From: Christensenella sp964494645
Lineage (GTDB): Bacteria; Bacillota; Clostridia; Christensenellales; Christensenellaceae
Assembly: GCA_964494645.1 (NCBI GenBank)
Contig: CAZBSH010000001.1
Location: 1-64,000 of the forward strand
DNA: 64,000 nucleotides
Direction: 5' to 3'
Part shown: positions 24,941 to 33,242 of the stretch, in pieces
Layout: every line of letters starts with the position of its first letter
Position numbering within the stretch: the stretch's first letter is position 1
Position numbers and translations under genes: made by a program
The notes under the pieces: generated by a model
The model's database searches: none
What the model saw: the letters and a program-made list of their open reading frames with translations, nothing else
Told to the model about the DNA's origin: nothing

Positions 24941-25594
24941 ATGGAGTACACAGAAACTCTGGCGGGCGCAGGGCGCACGAGGATCAATTATCCGTATCGT
25001 AAGGTTGGGATTTTGGGTGGAACGTTTAACCCGCCGCACAACGGACATGTGGATATGGCGCAGCATGTGAGGCAAGAATTTGTTTTAGAGGATGTTTACC
25101 TGATGCCGAGCGGCACGCCGCCGCACAAGACGGAGGATATGATCTCTGCGCAAATGCGGCTTACGATGACGGAACTTTGCATCGCAAGGGAAAGCGGTCT
25201 TAAGCTGCTCGATATTGAAACGAAGCGAAAAGGGTATACATATACGTCAGATACGATGCGTGAATTGAAAAAGAAAAATCCTGAGACGGACTATCATTTC
25301 ATTATTGGCGCGGATACGGTATTTGAGCTCACTTCATGGCACGAGTTTGAGAAGTTGTTCTTGCTGACGCGGTTCATATGTGTCCGACGCAATACGCATG
25401 ATACACTGCGGCTTTCCGCAGAGATCGCGCGGCTGAAGGAAAAATATAACGCTAGTATTTTATTATCTGAATATACAGGGCTTTTTGTCAGTTCTTCCTA
25501 TATACGGGAGCGGGTAAAGTGCGGCAAAAGCATTGAAGGGCTTGTGCCCGGAGACGTGGAGGAGTATATTATTGCAAATGGATTATACCGCTGA
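24941..25594 (+). CDS. nadD: Nicotinate-nucleotide adenylyltransferase
   Basis: The 217-residue enzyme joins ATP and nicotinate mononucleotide to make deamido-NAD. The nucleotidyltransferase motif is GGTFNPPHNGH (26-36), and the second motif SSSYIRERV is near the C-terminus. It has about 20 residues before the first strand, more than usual; no other start is seen there, so the extension is probably real. Three bases separate it from yhbY. Confidence 0.95.
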   Translation: MEYTETLAGAGRTRINYPYRKVGILGGTFNPPHNGHVDMAQHVRQEFVLEDVYLMPSGTPPHKTEDMISAQMRLTMTELCIARESGLKLLDIETKRKGYTYTSDTMRELKKKNPETDYHFIIGADTVFELTSWHEFEKLFLLTRFICVRRNTHDTLRLSAEIARLKEKYNASILLSEYTGLFVSSSYIRERVKCGKSIEGLVPGDVEEYIIANGLYR

Positions 25595-26144
25595 ACGTGA
25601 AAGCATTGTAAAAGAGCTTGCGGAAAAAGTAAAAGGTGAAAAATTTGATCATAGTCTGGGTGTGGAGCAAACGGCTCTCGCGCTTGCAAGACGTTATGGA
25701 GCGGACAGGGAAAAGGCAGGGCTTGCCGGGTTGCTGCATGATTATACCAAGCAAATGGATAATGTAATGCTTGCCAAGAAGTACAACATTCCTTACTTAA
25801 CGGAAAAGACGCTGCACGGTCACACGGCAGCTGCGCTTTTAAAAGAAAGCGGGCGGATAACCGATGAAGAAGTTTTAGGCGCGATCCGTTGGCATACTAC
25901 GGGAAGGGCGGATATGAGCCTGCTTGAGAAGATCGTATTTATTGCGGATTATGTCGAACCGAACCGTGATTTTCCCGGTGTAGAGTACGCGCGTGAGCTT
26001 GCGTTTGAGGATATCGACAAAGCGATGTTGTGGGCTCTTAAAACGACGATCGAGCACGTTGTAAAAAACAAGGGACTGATCGACACAGACAGCGTGGAGG
26101 CATATAATGATTACCGGAGGTTATTTCCGGAGGAGGAGATATAG
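25578..26144 (+). CDS. yqeK: HD-domain hydrolase YqeK (symmetrical Ap4A hydrolase type)
   Basis: The HD-fold protein has H25 and the metal pair H54-D55 in LLHDYTKQ, with HGHTAAALL and IVFIADYVEPNRDF further on. YqeK enzymes split diadenosine tetraphosphate into two ADP. The start lies inside the end of nadD. The ATG at 25578 is 13 bases after GGAGGAG; the TTG at 25572, two codons earlier, has better spacing and may be used instead. Confidence 0.92.
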   Translation: MDYTAERESIVKELAEKVKGEKFDHSLGVEQTALALARRYGADREKAGLAGLLHDYTKQMDNVMLAKKYNIPYLTEKTLHGHTAAALLKESGRITDEEVLGAIRWHTTGRADMSLLEKIVFIADYVEPNRDFPGVEYARELAFEDIDKAMLWALKTTIEHVVKNKGLIDTDSVEAYNDYRRLFPEEEI

Positions 26145-26146
26145 CA

Positions 26147-26512
26147 TTGGAAATTTCTGAACGAGCAAAAAGGATAGCGGAAATACTGGACAGTAAAAAG
26201 GCGCAGGATATTGTGATTTTGCGTGTCAGCGACATGACGATCATTTCTGATTATTTTGTGGTCGCAAGCGCGCCTAACGTTTCGCATGTGCAGACGTTGG
26301 CAGAAGAAGTGCAGCTTAAGCTGCGCGATGAACAAGAGGCAACCCCCATACGTACGGAAGGGGAGCGGCAGGGCAGGTGGGTCGTCATTGATTATGGCGA
26401 TGTGCTTGTACATATTTTCCACAAGGAAGAACGCGAGTTTTATCAGCTCGAACGCCTGTGGAAAACAGAAGGGAATTTTTACGATTATTCCGCAGAGCAA
26501 GAAAATACGTGA
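26147..26512 (+). CDS. rsfS: Ribosomal silencing factor RsfS
   Basis: The 121-residue protein starts at a TTG with GGAGGAGGAG upstream. The RsfS pattern is clear: IVILRVSDMTIISDYFVVAS, then EGERQGRWVVIDYGDVLVHIF and EREFYQLERLW. It binds L14 and keeps subunits apart in starvation. It ends the nth-obgE operon and is followed by a strong terminator. Confidence 0.96.
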   Translation: MEISERAKRIAEILDSKKAQDIVILRVSDMTIISDYFVVASAPNVSHVQTLAEEVQLKLRDEQEATPIRTEGERQGRWVVIDYGDVLVHIFHKEEREFYQLERLWKTEGNFYDYSAEQENT

Positions 26513-26518
26513 TCATAA

Positions 26519-26556
26519 AAAAGCCGTGCGCGGAATTGCTCTGCGCACGGCTTTTT
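26519..26556. terminator. Bidirectional terminator after rsfS
   Basis: The stem AAGCCGTGCGC/GCGCACGGCTT (26521-26531 with 26543-26553) has an 11-base loop, A residues before and T residues after it. It lies between convergent rsfS and the CoA-transferase gene. Confidence 0.92.
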
Positions 26557-26568
26557 ATTATAATGCTT

Positions 26569-28089
26569 TTATGAAAAAATGTTCGCATCCATTTCCTTCA
26601 AATCTTTTGCGATCAGAGGTCGGAATTCCATATGGGCGATGATATCGCGTTCGAGGTCAACGCCGGGGGCGATCTCTGTCAATGTCAGTCCTTCGTTGCG
26701 CAATTCAAGGACGCAGCGTTCCGTGATGAACATAACCTCTTGGTTAAGCTCTTTGGCGCGCTTGGCGGAAAACGTCAGCTGTTCGATATCCTTTTTGAAC
26801 TTTTTGATGCTGCCTTCTGCAAGAATGCGCAGCTTACCGTCAACAACTTCTTCCTTTAAACCTTTTGCGGTAAACGTTCCGATAAAATACAGTTTGGGCG
26901 TCGATTGCGTAATACAAATGAATCCGCCGCAGCCGGCAATACGAGGTCCGAATTTGCTGACATTGATATTTCCTTGCGGGTCAGCCTCCGCAAGACCCAA
27001 AAAGGCTTGTGTAAGTCCGCCGCCGTGATAAAAATCAAACAACTGATGCTGGAAGATGATTGCCTGCGGATTCAGCGTTGCGCCAAACTCTACCCCTGAG
27101 AGTGGAGAGCCGCCGATGCCGCCTGCCTCTACGGTCAGCGTAAAGCCTTCGATCCCTTTTTCTTCCGCAACGGCGGCGATGCCTTCCGGCATGCCGATGC
27201 CAAGATTTACAATACCGGGTTTCAGTTCTTTTAAAGCCCGAAGCGCGATGATCCGGCGCGCACCGCTTTCAAGCACAGGCATGGCACCTTTTGGCGCGCG
27301 GGATTGGCCGGAATAGGCAGGATTATAATCACATGCCGCGGTCTGGGTATGGAATTTCATGTCGCTTGTTTTTACAACATAATCTACAAGAATCCCCGGA
27401 ATACGCACATCGTGCGGGGCGATATCGTCTACAAGTTCCTCAACCTGTACGATGACTTTTCCGCCGAGCGTATGGCATGCCTGCGCAATGGAGATCGCGT
27501 CGGCCATCGCCGCTTCTTTTTCCATGCTGATGTTTCCGTTTTTGTCCGCGCGTGTGCCGCGCAGTAACGCAAAATCGATACGCTCGAATGGTTTATACCG
27601 AATGTATTCTTTTCCATCAAACGACACGATCTCGTTTAATTCTTCTTTCGAAATATTGTTGATGCGTCCGCCGCCATAACGCGGATCGACGAAGGTGTCA
27701 AGACCAATGTGCGTGACAAGACCGGGGCGGTTTGCGCCTACGTCGCGCATCAATTGCGCGATCACGCCCTGTGGAAGGTTATAGCCTTCGATATCTTCTG
27801 AGAAAATCATTTGCTGCAATTTGGGCATAAGATTAAGATGTCCCGCGACAAGTTTTTTTACAAGCCCTTTATGCGCAAGTCGATTCAGACCGCGCTCTGC
27901 GCCATCGCCTACTGATGTAACACTCAGCAGGGAAAGGTTTTGCGGGTGCCGTGTGGAAAGGAAACGCTGTTCGATCGCGTAATATAACTCATCCGCTGCG
28001 GCCGACATAATGAATCCTCCCGCGGCAACTGTTGCTCCGTCGCCAATCAGCTCCGCGGCTTCTTTTGCTGTGATTACTTGTTGTTTCAT
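26569..28089 (-). CDS. Acyl-CoA:acetate/3-keto-acid CoA transferase (single chain, YdiF type)
   Basis: The 506-residue class I CoA transferase has both halves on one chain. The N-terminal half has AKEAAELIGDGATVAAGGF, and the C-terminal half has the active glutamate region TVEAGGIGGSPLSGVEFGA with LGIGMPEGIA before it. Such enzymes move CoA between acyl groups and acetate or keto acids in fermentation. The start is the ATG at 28089; a TTG at 28110 is in frame but lies before the GGCAGG site. A good promoter precedes it, and no partner pathway gene is adjacent. Confidence 0.9.
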   Translation of the reverse strand: MKQQVITAKEAAELIGDGATVAAGGFIMSAAADELYYAIEQRFLSTRHPQNLSLLSVTSVGDGAERGLNRLAHKGLVKKLVAGHLNLMPKLQQMIFSEDIEGYNLPQGVIAQLMRDVGANRPGLVTHIGLDTFVDPRYGGGRINNISKEELNEIVSFDGKEYIRYKPFERIDFALLRGTRADKNGNISMEKEAAMADAISIAQACHTLGGKVIVQVEELVDDIAPHDVRIPGILVDYVVKTSDMKFHTQTAACDYNPAYSGQSRAPKGAMPVLESGARRIIALRALKELKPGIVNLGIGMPEGIAAVAEEKGIEGFTLTVEAGGIGGSPLSGVEFGATLNPQAIIFQHQLFDFYHGGGLTQAFLGLAEADPQGNINVSKFGPRIAGCGGFICITQSTPKLYFIGTFTAKGLKEEVVDGKLRILAEGSIKKFKKDIEQLTFSAKRAKELNQEVMFITERCVLELRNEGLTLTEIAPGVDLERDIIAHMEFRPLIAKDLKEMDANIFS

Positions 28090-28127
28090 GAAAATACCTG
28101 CCTGTTTCAAAATATCAATACTTTCCT

Positions 28128-28156
28128 ATTATCTTGTATTTTGTGGATATTTTCAA
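28128..28156 (-). promoter_or_regulatory. Sigma-A promoter of the CoA-transferase gene
   Basis: On the minus strand TTGAAA (28156-28151) and GATAAT (28133-28128) are 17 bases apart, leading to the ATG at 28089. Confidence 0.7.
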
Positions 28157-28175
28157 GAAAAATATTCACTGCGGT

Positions 28176-28319
28176 TTATTCGCGATGTTGCGTAGGGCGG
28201 CGGTATTTGTGACGGGGCTTATGCTCCATCAATGCGGCACATGCGCATATCGTGCCGATCACGGAAACGACGACGACCAATATGGCAATGATCTCTTTTG
28301 ATAATAAAATTTCCAACAT
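28176..28319 (-). CDS. Small single-pass membrane protein (47 residues)
   Basis: The reading frame begins MLEILLSKEIIAILVV, with one hydrophobic helix (about 10-30), and ends in a basic tail (HKPRHKYRRPTQHRE). A GGAGG site lies eight bases before the ATG, which is strong support for translation. The gene is alone on its strand between the CoA-transferase promoter and the divergent D,D-carboxypeptidase. No family is recognised. Many proteins of this size in Firmicutes bind larger membrane enzymes or are toxins, but nothing here decides that. Confidence 0.6.
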   Translation of the reverse strand: MLEILLSKEIIAILVVVVSVIGTICACAALMEHKPRHKYRRPTQHRE

Positions 28320-28467
28320 GCTAATATCCTCCGTTTTGTTTTTCTATAGGAAGAGTATATCGTGCAGAGGATACAAATCCGGTACATCGACAAAAAGAAA
28401 TGTGAAGAAACTATGAAAAATCATTACAAAAGTGATACGCCAACTATACAAAACCACTGTTTTGTTA

Positions 28468-28473
28468 TATAAT
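28468..28473 (+). promoter_or_regulatory. Probable -10 element of the D,D-carboxypeptidase gene
   Basis: A consensus TATAAT lies 29 bases before the GTG start at 28502. It also shows that the ATG at 28475 cannot be the start, since transcription would begin after it. The -35 is weak. The stretch from 28320 to 28460 shows no other feature. Confidence 0.6.
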
Positions 28474-28501
28474 TATGGACGTTATTAGTGAGGAGATTTC
28501 T

Positions 28502-30202
28502 GTGAGGATATTGAGTTTGAAGAAGATTATAGTATGGATCATCGCGGTCGTTCTGACCGTTTCAATACCGGTGGTTGCCTTTGCAGAGCCGGAGGCACAA
28601 GCAAGCGGGGAACCTGCGGCAGCGGGGAGCGCTGAAGATCCTGAGGCAACGCCAACGCCCATCCCAACGCCGGAACCGACAGCCACGCCTGAGGCAACGT
28701 CTGAATTGAAAGCCGGCGCGCCGGAAATAGATATGTCAAAAATCACTGCGGATTCCGTCATGCTGCTGGACGCGGATACGGGCGAGGTTCTTTTTTCCAA
28801 AAATAAGGATTGGCGTGTGTTTCCTGCGAGTACAACGAAGCTGATGACGGCGATTCTGACACTCGAGAACTGTAATATGGAAGATATGGTTACAGTGGGT
28901 GCAGAGGTGGATGAATTTTCCAAAGGGTCTAGCCTGATGGGGCTCAAACGCAATGAAACGCTTTCCGTCAAGGACCTGTTCAATGGTCTGATGATCTGTT
29001 CGGGCAACGATGCGGCGGCGGCGCTTGGGGTACATATGAGCGGCAATGAAGCCGCGTTTGTGGATCTGATGAACAAAAAGGCGCAAGAACTGGGAATGAC
29101 CGGCACCCATTTTTTGAATCCGTACGGTCTCTATATATTTAATGTCGGATATGATCATTATACTACCGCTGCGGATATGGCGATCCTTGCAAGGGAGGCA
29201 TACAAGCACCCGGAGATCATGGAAGCGGCACAGATGAAGGAATATACGCCGGATGCTGACGCGACGGCTGAAACGCCGCGCAAGTTTATCAGTTCAAATT
29301 TTCTGCTGGCAACGCCGGAAAACAAACCGGAATATGCGACATATTTGTATGATAAAGCGACAGGCATGAAGACGGGGCTTTTGGAAAACATTACGCTCAA
29401 TGGCGGAGAAGCTGTTTCGTCGTATGGATGTTTGGTCGCATCTGCGAAAAGCGGTGATATGAATCTTATCGCGTTGATTTTTGGGGATAAATCAATTGGG
29501 GATAAAGCGGCGGGCATTCCAAGTGCTTACGCAAGATGGGACATTGCGAAGTATCTGTTTGAGTATGGTTTTACAAACTATGCGAAGGTAGATTTGGCGC
29601 AGTATGTTGCTCCGCTCTCTGTGACAGAACAGATAGAGGGCGCAGCGGGCAACGATCCGGAGGAAGGCAAGCTGGAAGTGACTGCGGACTTGAGTCAAGA
29701 GAAGACAGATGTTCGCCTTGTGGAGGCGGCTGTGGCACAAGGGCTTGCGGACGGCAGTATGCAGCTGGAACAAAAAACAAATATTCAAGAGCCTTTAAAG
29801 GCGCCTATTAAACAGGGCGATCAAGTAGGGACTGTTTCTTACCTGTTTAACGGAGAAGAGATATATAGCGCGCCGTTGGTGGCAAGCAGGCAGGTATATC
29901 CTGCCGGGGACGAAATGGAGACGAGCAAAGAGTACGGCGTTCCGGTCATCTCATTTGAGATTTGGTATTTATGGATCATTATTCCCGCGGGGGTGGTCCT
30001 TACATTGCTCATTATGCGTACGGTTAATATCAGCAGGCGGAAAAGACGGTATGCCGGTGTACGGCGCGGCGCGGACATCTCACCTGTACGAACGAGAAAA
30101 ACGTCGACAAGGGATGCGGCGCAAAGCCGAAACGTACCCACGCGGACGGTAAAAACGCGAAGACCGGATCATCCGGCAGGTCGCAAGCGAGACAGAATGT
30201 AA
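28502..30202 (+). CDS. dacF: D-alanyl-D-alanine carboxypeptidase (S11 family, DacF-like)
   Basis: The 566-residue protein uses a GTG start with GAGGAG six bases upstream. A signal peptide (1-28) is followed by a PTPIPTPEPT linker and an S11 penicillin-binding domain with SxxK S110-T-T-K113, SGN 167-169 and KTG 291-293. A PBP5-C-like beta domain, a membrane helix near residue 490 and a very basic cytoplasmic tail (RRKRRY and later) follow. It trims the terminal D-Ala from peptidoglycan stem peptides. The membrane helix in place of the usual amphipathic anchor, and the long basic tail, are features seen in some Clostridia. Confidence 0.93.
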   Translation: MRILSLKKIIVWIIAVVLTVSIPVVAFAEPEAQASGEPAAAGSAEDPEATPTPIPTPEPTATPEATSELKAGAPEIDMSKITADSVMLLDADTGEVLFSKNKDWRVFPASTTKLMTAILTLENCNMEDMVTVGAEVDEFSKGSSLMGLKRNETLSVKDLFNGLMICSGNDAAAALGVHMSGNEAAFVDLMNKKAQELGMTGTHFLNPYGLYIFNVGYDHYTTAADMAILAREAYKHPEIMEAAQMKEYTPDADATAETPRKFISSNFLLATPENKPEYATYLYDKATGMKTGLLENITLNGGEAVSSYGCLVASAKSGDMNLIALIFGDKSIGDKAAGIPSAYARWDIAKYLFEYGFTNYAKVDLAQYVAPLSVTEQIEGAAGNDPEEGKLEVTADLSQEKTDVRLVEAAVAQGLADGSMQLEQKTNIQEPLKAPIKQGDQVGTVSYLFNGEEIYSAPLVASRQVYPAGDEMETSKEYGVPVISFEIWYLWIIIPAGVVLTLLIMRTVNISRRKRRYAGVRRGADISPVRTRKTSTRDAAQSRNVPTRTVKTRRPDHPAGRKRDRM

Positions 30203-30245
30203 AAAAGGACTGTCGCAGCAGAAAATGCTGAGACAGTCCTTTTTG
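30201..30245 (+). terminator. Terminator of the D,D-carboxypeptidase gene
   Basis: A 13-bp stem (30202-30214 with 30232-30244) encloses a second small stem and ends in T residues. Confidence 0.88.
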
Positions 30246-30277
30246 ATTTTGTGATCAATCCGCTCCTGCGAAAAACA

Positions 30278-30303
30278 AGGAAGCATATTTTTTATGCTTC
30301 CTT
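30278..30303 (-). terminator. Terminator of leuB
   Basis: The 11-bp stem 30278-30288 with 30293-30303 reads on the minus strand into a short T run, 55 bases past the leuB stop. Confidence 0.75.
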
Positions 30304-30357
30304 TGATCCGTATTTTTACAATACCATTATATCGCATATGGTCTAAGTATCCGAAAC

Positions 30358-31419
30358 TTATTTGAGCTCCGACAAGATCAGGTCGCTCATTTGTTCTGTG
30401 GAAATAAACGTTCCGCCTGCCGCGATATCTGCCGTACGCGCGCCGTTTTTGAGTACAGTCTTTACGGCGGTCTCGATGGATTGCGCTTCTTTTTCGAGGT
30501 CAAAGGAGTAACGGAGCATCATTGCGCAGGAAAGGATCATGGCAATGGGGTTTGCTTTGCCTGTACCCGCGATATCCGGCGCGCTGCCGTGGATCGGCTC
30601 GTACATGCCGAGGCTAGTGGAACCGAGGCTGGCAGAGGGCAGCATACCGATGGAACCGGTGATCATGCTGGCTTCGTCTGTCAGGATATCGCCAAACAGG
30701 TTGCCTGTTACAACAACGTCAAATTGACGCGGGTTGCGTACGAGCTGCATCGCCGCGTTATCCACATACATATGCGTGAGCGACACATCGGGATAATCTT
30801 TTGCGATGCGGTTTACCGTGTTGCGCCACAGACGCGAAGTAGCAAGCACATTTGCTTTGTCAACGCTCGTCAGGCGTTTATCGCGTTTGCGCGCGGATTC
30901 AAAAGCAAGGCGTGTGATGCGTTCCACTTCATAATCGTGATAGTTCATCAGGTCGGAAGAATAGGTGAGATCATCGCCGCCCTTTTCGCCAAAGTATACA
31001 TCACCGGTAAGCTCGCGCAGGATAAGGATATCCAAGTTATCCCCAATGATTTCGTCCTTTAGGGGACACGCTTCCTTAAGCTCGTTATAGATAATGGCGG
31101 GGCGCAGATTCGCGAACAAACCAAGACCTCCGCGCAGTTTGAGCAATCCGCTTTCAGGGCGCTTGCCTACGGGAAGATCGTCCCACTTTTCGCCGCCGAC
31201 CGCTGCCAGCAGCACAGCATCGCTTTCGCGGCAGATAGCAAGCTGGGAATCGGGAAGCGGATCGCCGTGTTTATCTATGGCAACGCCGCCGGCATCAACC
31301 TCTGTAAATAAGAAAGAATGACCGTAGAGCGCGCTGATCTTATCAAGCACACGTAAAGCCTGCTTGGAGATTTCCGGACCGATGCCGTCCCCGGGAATCA
31401 AAGCTATTTTGTATTCCAT
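30358..31419 (-). CDS. leuB: 3-isopropylmalate dehydrogenase
   Basis: The 353-residue decarboxylating dehydrogenase starts at the ATG at 31419 with AGGAAGG upstream. Family motifs are ALIPGDGIGPEI, RELTGDVYFGEKG, the active-site SVDKANVL and MYVDNAAMQLV, GNLFGDILTDEASM and YEPIHGSAPDIAGTGKANP. The ELTGDVYFG loop favours LeuB over isocitrate or tartrate dehydrogenases. It converts 3-isopropylmalate to 2-oxoisocaproate with NAD in leucine synthesis. leuA, leuC and leuD are not adjacent, which is unusual. Confidence 0.93.
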   Translation of the reverse strand: MEYKIALIPGDGIGPEISKQALRVLDKISALYGHSFLFTEVDAGGVAIDKHGDPLPDSQLAICRESDAVLLAAVGGEKWDDLPVGKRPESGLLKLRGGLGLFANLRPAIIYNELKEACPLKDEIIGDNLDILILRELTGDVYFGEKGGDDLTYSSDLMNYHDYEVERITRLAFESARKRDKRLTSVDKANVLATSRLWRNTVNRIAKDYPDVSLTHMYVDNAAMQLVRNPRQFDVVVTGNLFGDILTDEASMITGSIGMLPSASLGSTSLGMYEPIHGSAPDIAGTGKANPIAMILSCAMMLRYSFDLEKEAQSIETAVKTVLKNGARTADIAAGGTFISTEQMSDLILSELK

Positions 31420-31458
31420 TGTTTTCACCTTCCTGTTTTCAAATTGGCTACATCCGCT

Positions 31459-31487
31459 ATTATATAATAAAAATACATTGGACAAAA
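31459..31487 (-). promoter_or_regulatory. Sigma-A promoter of leuB
   Basis: On the minus strand TTTTGT (31487-31482) and TATAAT (31464-31459) are 17 bases apart. The leader is only about 30 bases, so there is no T-box or leader-peptide attenuator. Confidence 0.65.
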
Positions 31488-31545
31488 GGGGTGGAAAGAA
31501 ATAAAATGGATTTGTAGCGTATTGGAAGGAAATCGGGAGAGAAGA

Positions 31546-32358
31546 ATGGAGACGGGAATGTCGACAGCCTGCTTTTTTTGCAGGCTTTATAATGAAGAGT
31601 CTATCCGTAAAATGGCGGATATGGGCATCAGGAATGTGGAGCTGTTTTTTTCAGCGATGGGCGAATATCAAAAGACCTTCACAGACGAGATCAGGCGTAT
31701 CTGCGACGGGGAAGGCGTGCGTGTTCGCTCGGTACATGCTTTGTGTACACAGTTCGAACCGCAGCTTTTTTCTATGCACGACAGGCAGAGAGAAGAAGCG
31801 CTTACCGTCTATCAACAGGTTTTAGATGCGGCAGCGGAGCTTTCTGCCGGCGTTTATGTGTTTCATGGACCAATGAACCTAAAGCGTGCAAAAACGTTTC
31901 ATGTGAATTATGAGCGCGCCGGGGAGCGTACGGGCGTGTTGGCGGAAGCAGCGAAGCAAAGGGGTGTGAAGCTCGCATATGAAAACGTGCACTGGTGCTG
32001 GTATGCCAAGCCCGGATTTGCGCAGAAGCTGCTGGAGCATACAGACAGCGATAATTTGTATTTCACATTAGATATTAAGCAAGCGGCGCAGTCGGGATAC
32101 GAGGTCGCGGAGTATGTTGAAGACATGGGTGATAAGCTTGCGCACATCCATGTTTGCGATTATCGCAAGGACGAAAAAAGAGGGATCGTACCGTGTTTGC
32201 CGTTTGAGGGAGAGATGGATTGGGGCGGCATGAAGGAGAAGTTAAACGCAATGGATTATCATGCTATGATGATGCTCGAAGTATATCCGAGTGATTACAG
32301 GACATATGATGATTTGCTGGACAATTATCATAAGGTCAGGGACTTCTTCGCGGATTGA
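31546..32358 (+). CDS. Sugar phosphate isomerase/epimerase (xylose-isomerase-like TIM barrel)
   Basis: The 270-residue protein of the AP-endonuclease-2 superfamily has the barrel strands FHGPMN, LAYENVHW, LYFTLDIKQA and LAHIHVCDYR, with metal ligands in ENV, DIK, HVCD and LEVYPSD. These enzymes isomerise or epimerise sugars or cyclitols, or act on DNA ends; the set here looks like the sugar group. The substrate is unknown. I chose the ATG at 31546 after GGGAGAGAAG; an ATG at 31558 is possible. It is divergent from leuB. Confidence 0.8.
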   Translation: METGMSTACFFCRLYNEESIRKMADMGIRNVELFFSAMGEYQKTFTDEIRRICDGEGVRVRSVHALCTQFEPQLFSMHDRQREEALTVYQQVLDAAAELSAGVYVFHGPMNLKRAKTFHVNYERAGERTGVLAEAAKQRGVKLAYENVHWCWYAKPGFAQKLLEHTDSDNLYFTLDIKQAAQSGYEVAEYVEDMGDKLAHIHVCDYRKDEKRGIVPCLPFEGEMDWGGMKEKLNAMDYHAMMMLEVYPSDYRTYDDLLDNYHKVRDFFAD

Positions 32359-32403
32359 CAGGCGCGGCGGAATCTGTTATATTAAAACCAGAAATTAAAT
32401 ATG

Positions 32404-32500
32404 GAATGTCAGGGGAGTCGCGCATTGCCGGCTGAGAGTAGACTTTATGTCTTGACCCGTTGAACCTGATCCAGTTCACGCTGGCGGAGGGAGCACGTTT
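32404..32500 (+). promoter_or_regulatory. TPP riboswitch (THI element)
   Basis: The conserved core parts come in order: CAGGGGAG (32410-32417), the thiamine-box segment GGCTGAGA (32430-32437), GACCCGTTGAACCTGATC (32454-32471) and AGTTCACGCTGGCGGAGGGA at the end. Together they form the aptamer that binds thiamin pyrophosphate. It controls the transporter operon downstream. Confidence 0.97.
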
Positions 32501-32509
32501 TTTGAGTTG

Positions 32510-32543
32510 GTTCTTTCCGGTTGTATGGGAAAGAACTTTTTTA
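32510..32543 (+). terminator. Riboswitch expression-platform terminator
   Basis: GTTCTTTCC (32510-32518) pairs with GGAAAGAAC (32528-32536), and six T follow. It lies just past the TPP aptamer and before the first gene, so TPP binding should cause early termination. Confidence 0.92.
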
Positions 32544-32611
32544 TTGCAGCCGGAAACAGGAGGAAGGCGTGTGCGTGGGTAATGTGCGCAACGCTAAAAG
32601 GAGAAGAAAAG

Positions 32612-33232
32612 ATGGAAAAAGCAATCACAAAAACAAAAAAAGGATGGCAACTGAAAGACATCATCATGATCGGCATACTGGGGTTGATTTTTGCTGCGAT
32701 CTATCTGGGCGCATTTTATTTGAGTCAGGCGATCGGCGTGGCGTTGACGCCGTTCGGTCTGGCGGCGTTCAATTTTGAGATCGTGTACGGCGTATGGTTT
32801 ATGGCGGCGACGCTTGCGGCGTTTATTTTGCAAAAACCGGGAGTGGCATTGGTAACAGAAGTGTTGGCAGCATTTTTGGAGCTGCTGATGGGTAATTTCC
32901 CGCTGGTCATTACGACGGGGCTTGTTCAGGGTATCGGCTTAGAGCTTGGGTTTGCGGTCTTCGGTTACAAGAAATATAACCTCGCGAGTATGTGTGTTTC
33001 GGCAACATTCGCGTGTGTATTGAGCTTTGTTTGGACTTATTTTACAAACGGATACGCAGCGATCGAAACGTCGATGCTGATCGCGATGTTTGCGGTGCGT
33101 TTGGGAACATCATTGCTGTTTGCGGGTGTTTTGAGCTGGTTGCTGGGCAAGGGGCTGGCGCGCACGGGTGTTTTGAAGGGCTATGCGATCGGTGCAAAAT
33201 ATGTGCATCAGGATATCGCGGACGATGAATGA
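32612..33232 (+). CDS. ykoE: ECF transporter S component, YkoE family (HMP/thiamin precursor)
   Basis: The start is the ATG at 32612, with AAGGAG eight bases before it; longer forms would cross the riboswitch terminator. The 206-residue membrane protein has about six helices, with LKDIIMIGILGLIFAAIYLG first and YkoE-like ITTGLVQGIGLELGFAVFGY in the middle. S components bind the vitamin in the membrane and work with an ATPase pair and a T component. The TPP riboswitch points to the thiamin pyrimidine HMP as substrate, as for Bacillus YkoEDC. Confidence 0.9.
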   Translation: MEKAITKTKKGWQLKDIIMIGILGLIFAAIYLGAFYLSQAIGVALTPFGLAAFNFEIVYGVWFMAATLAAFILQKPGVALVTEVLAAFLELLMGNFPLVITTGLVQGIGLELGFAVFGYKKYNLASMCVSATFACVLSFVWTYFTNGYAAIETSMLIAMFAVRLGTSLLFAGVLSWLLGKGLARTGVLKGYAIGAKYVHQDIADDE

Positions 33233-33242
33233 GAGGAAAACA

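Noticed and set aside
32507..32611. Longer form of the YkoE protein beginning at 32507
   Set aside because: The added part spans the riboswitch terminator; the ATG at 32612 has a proper ribosome site.
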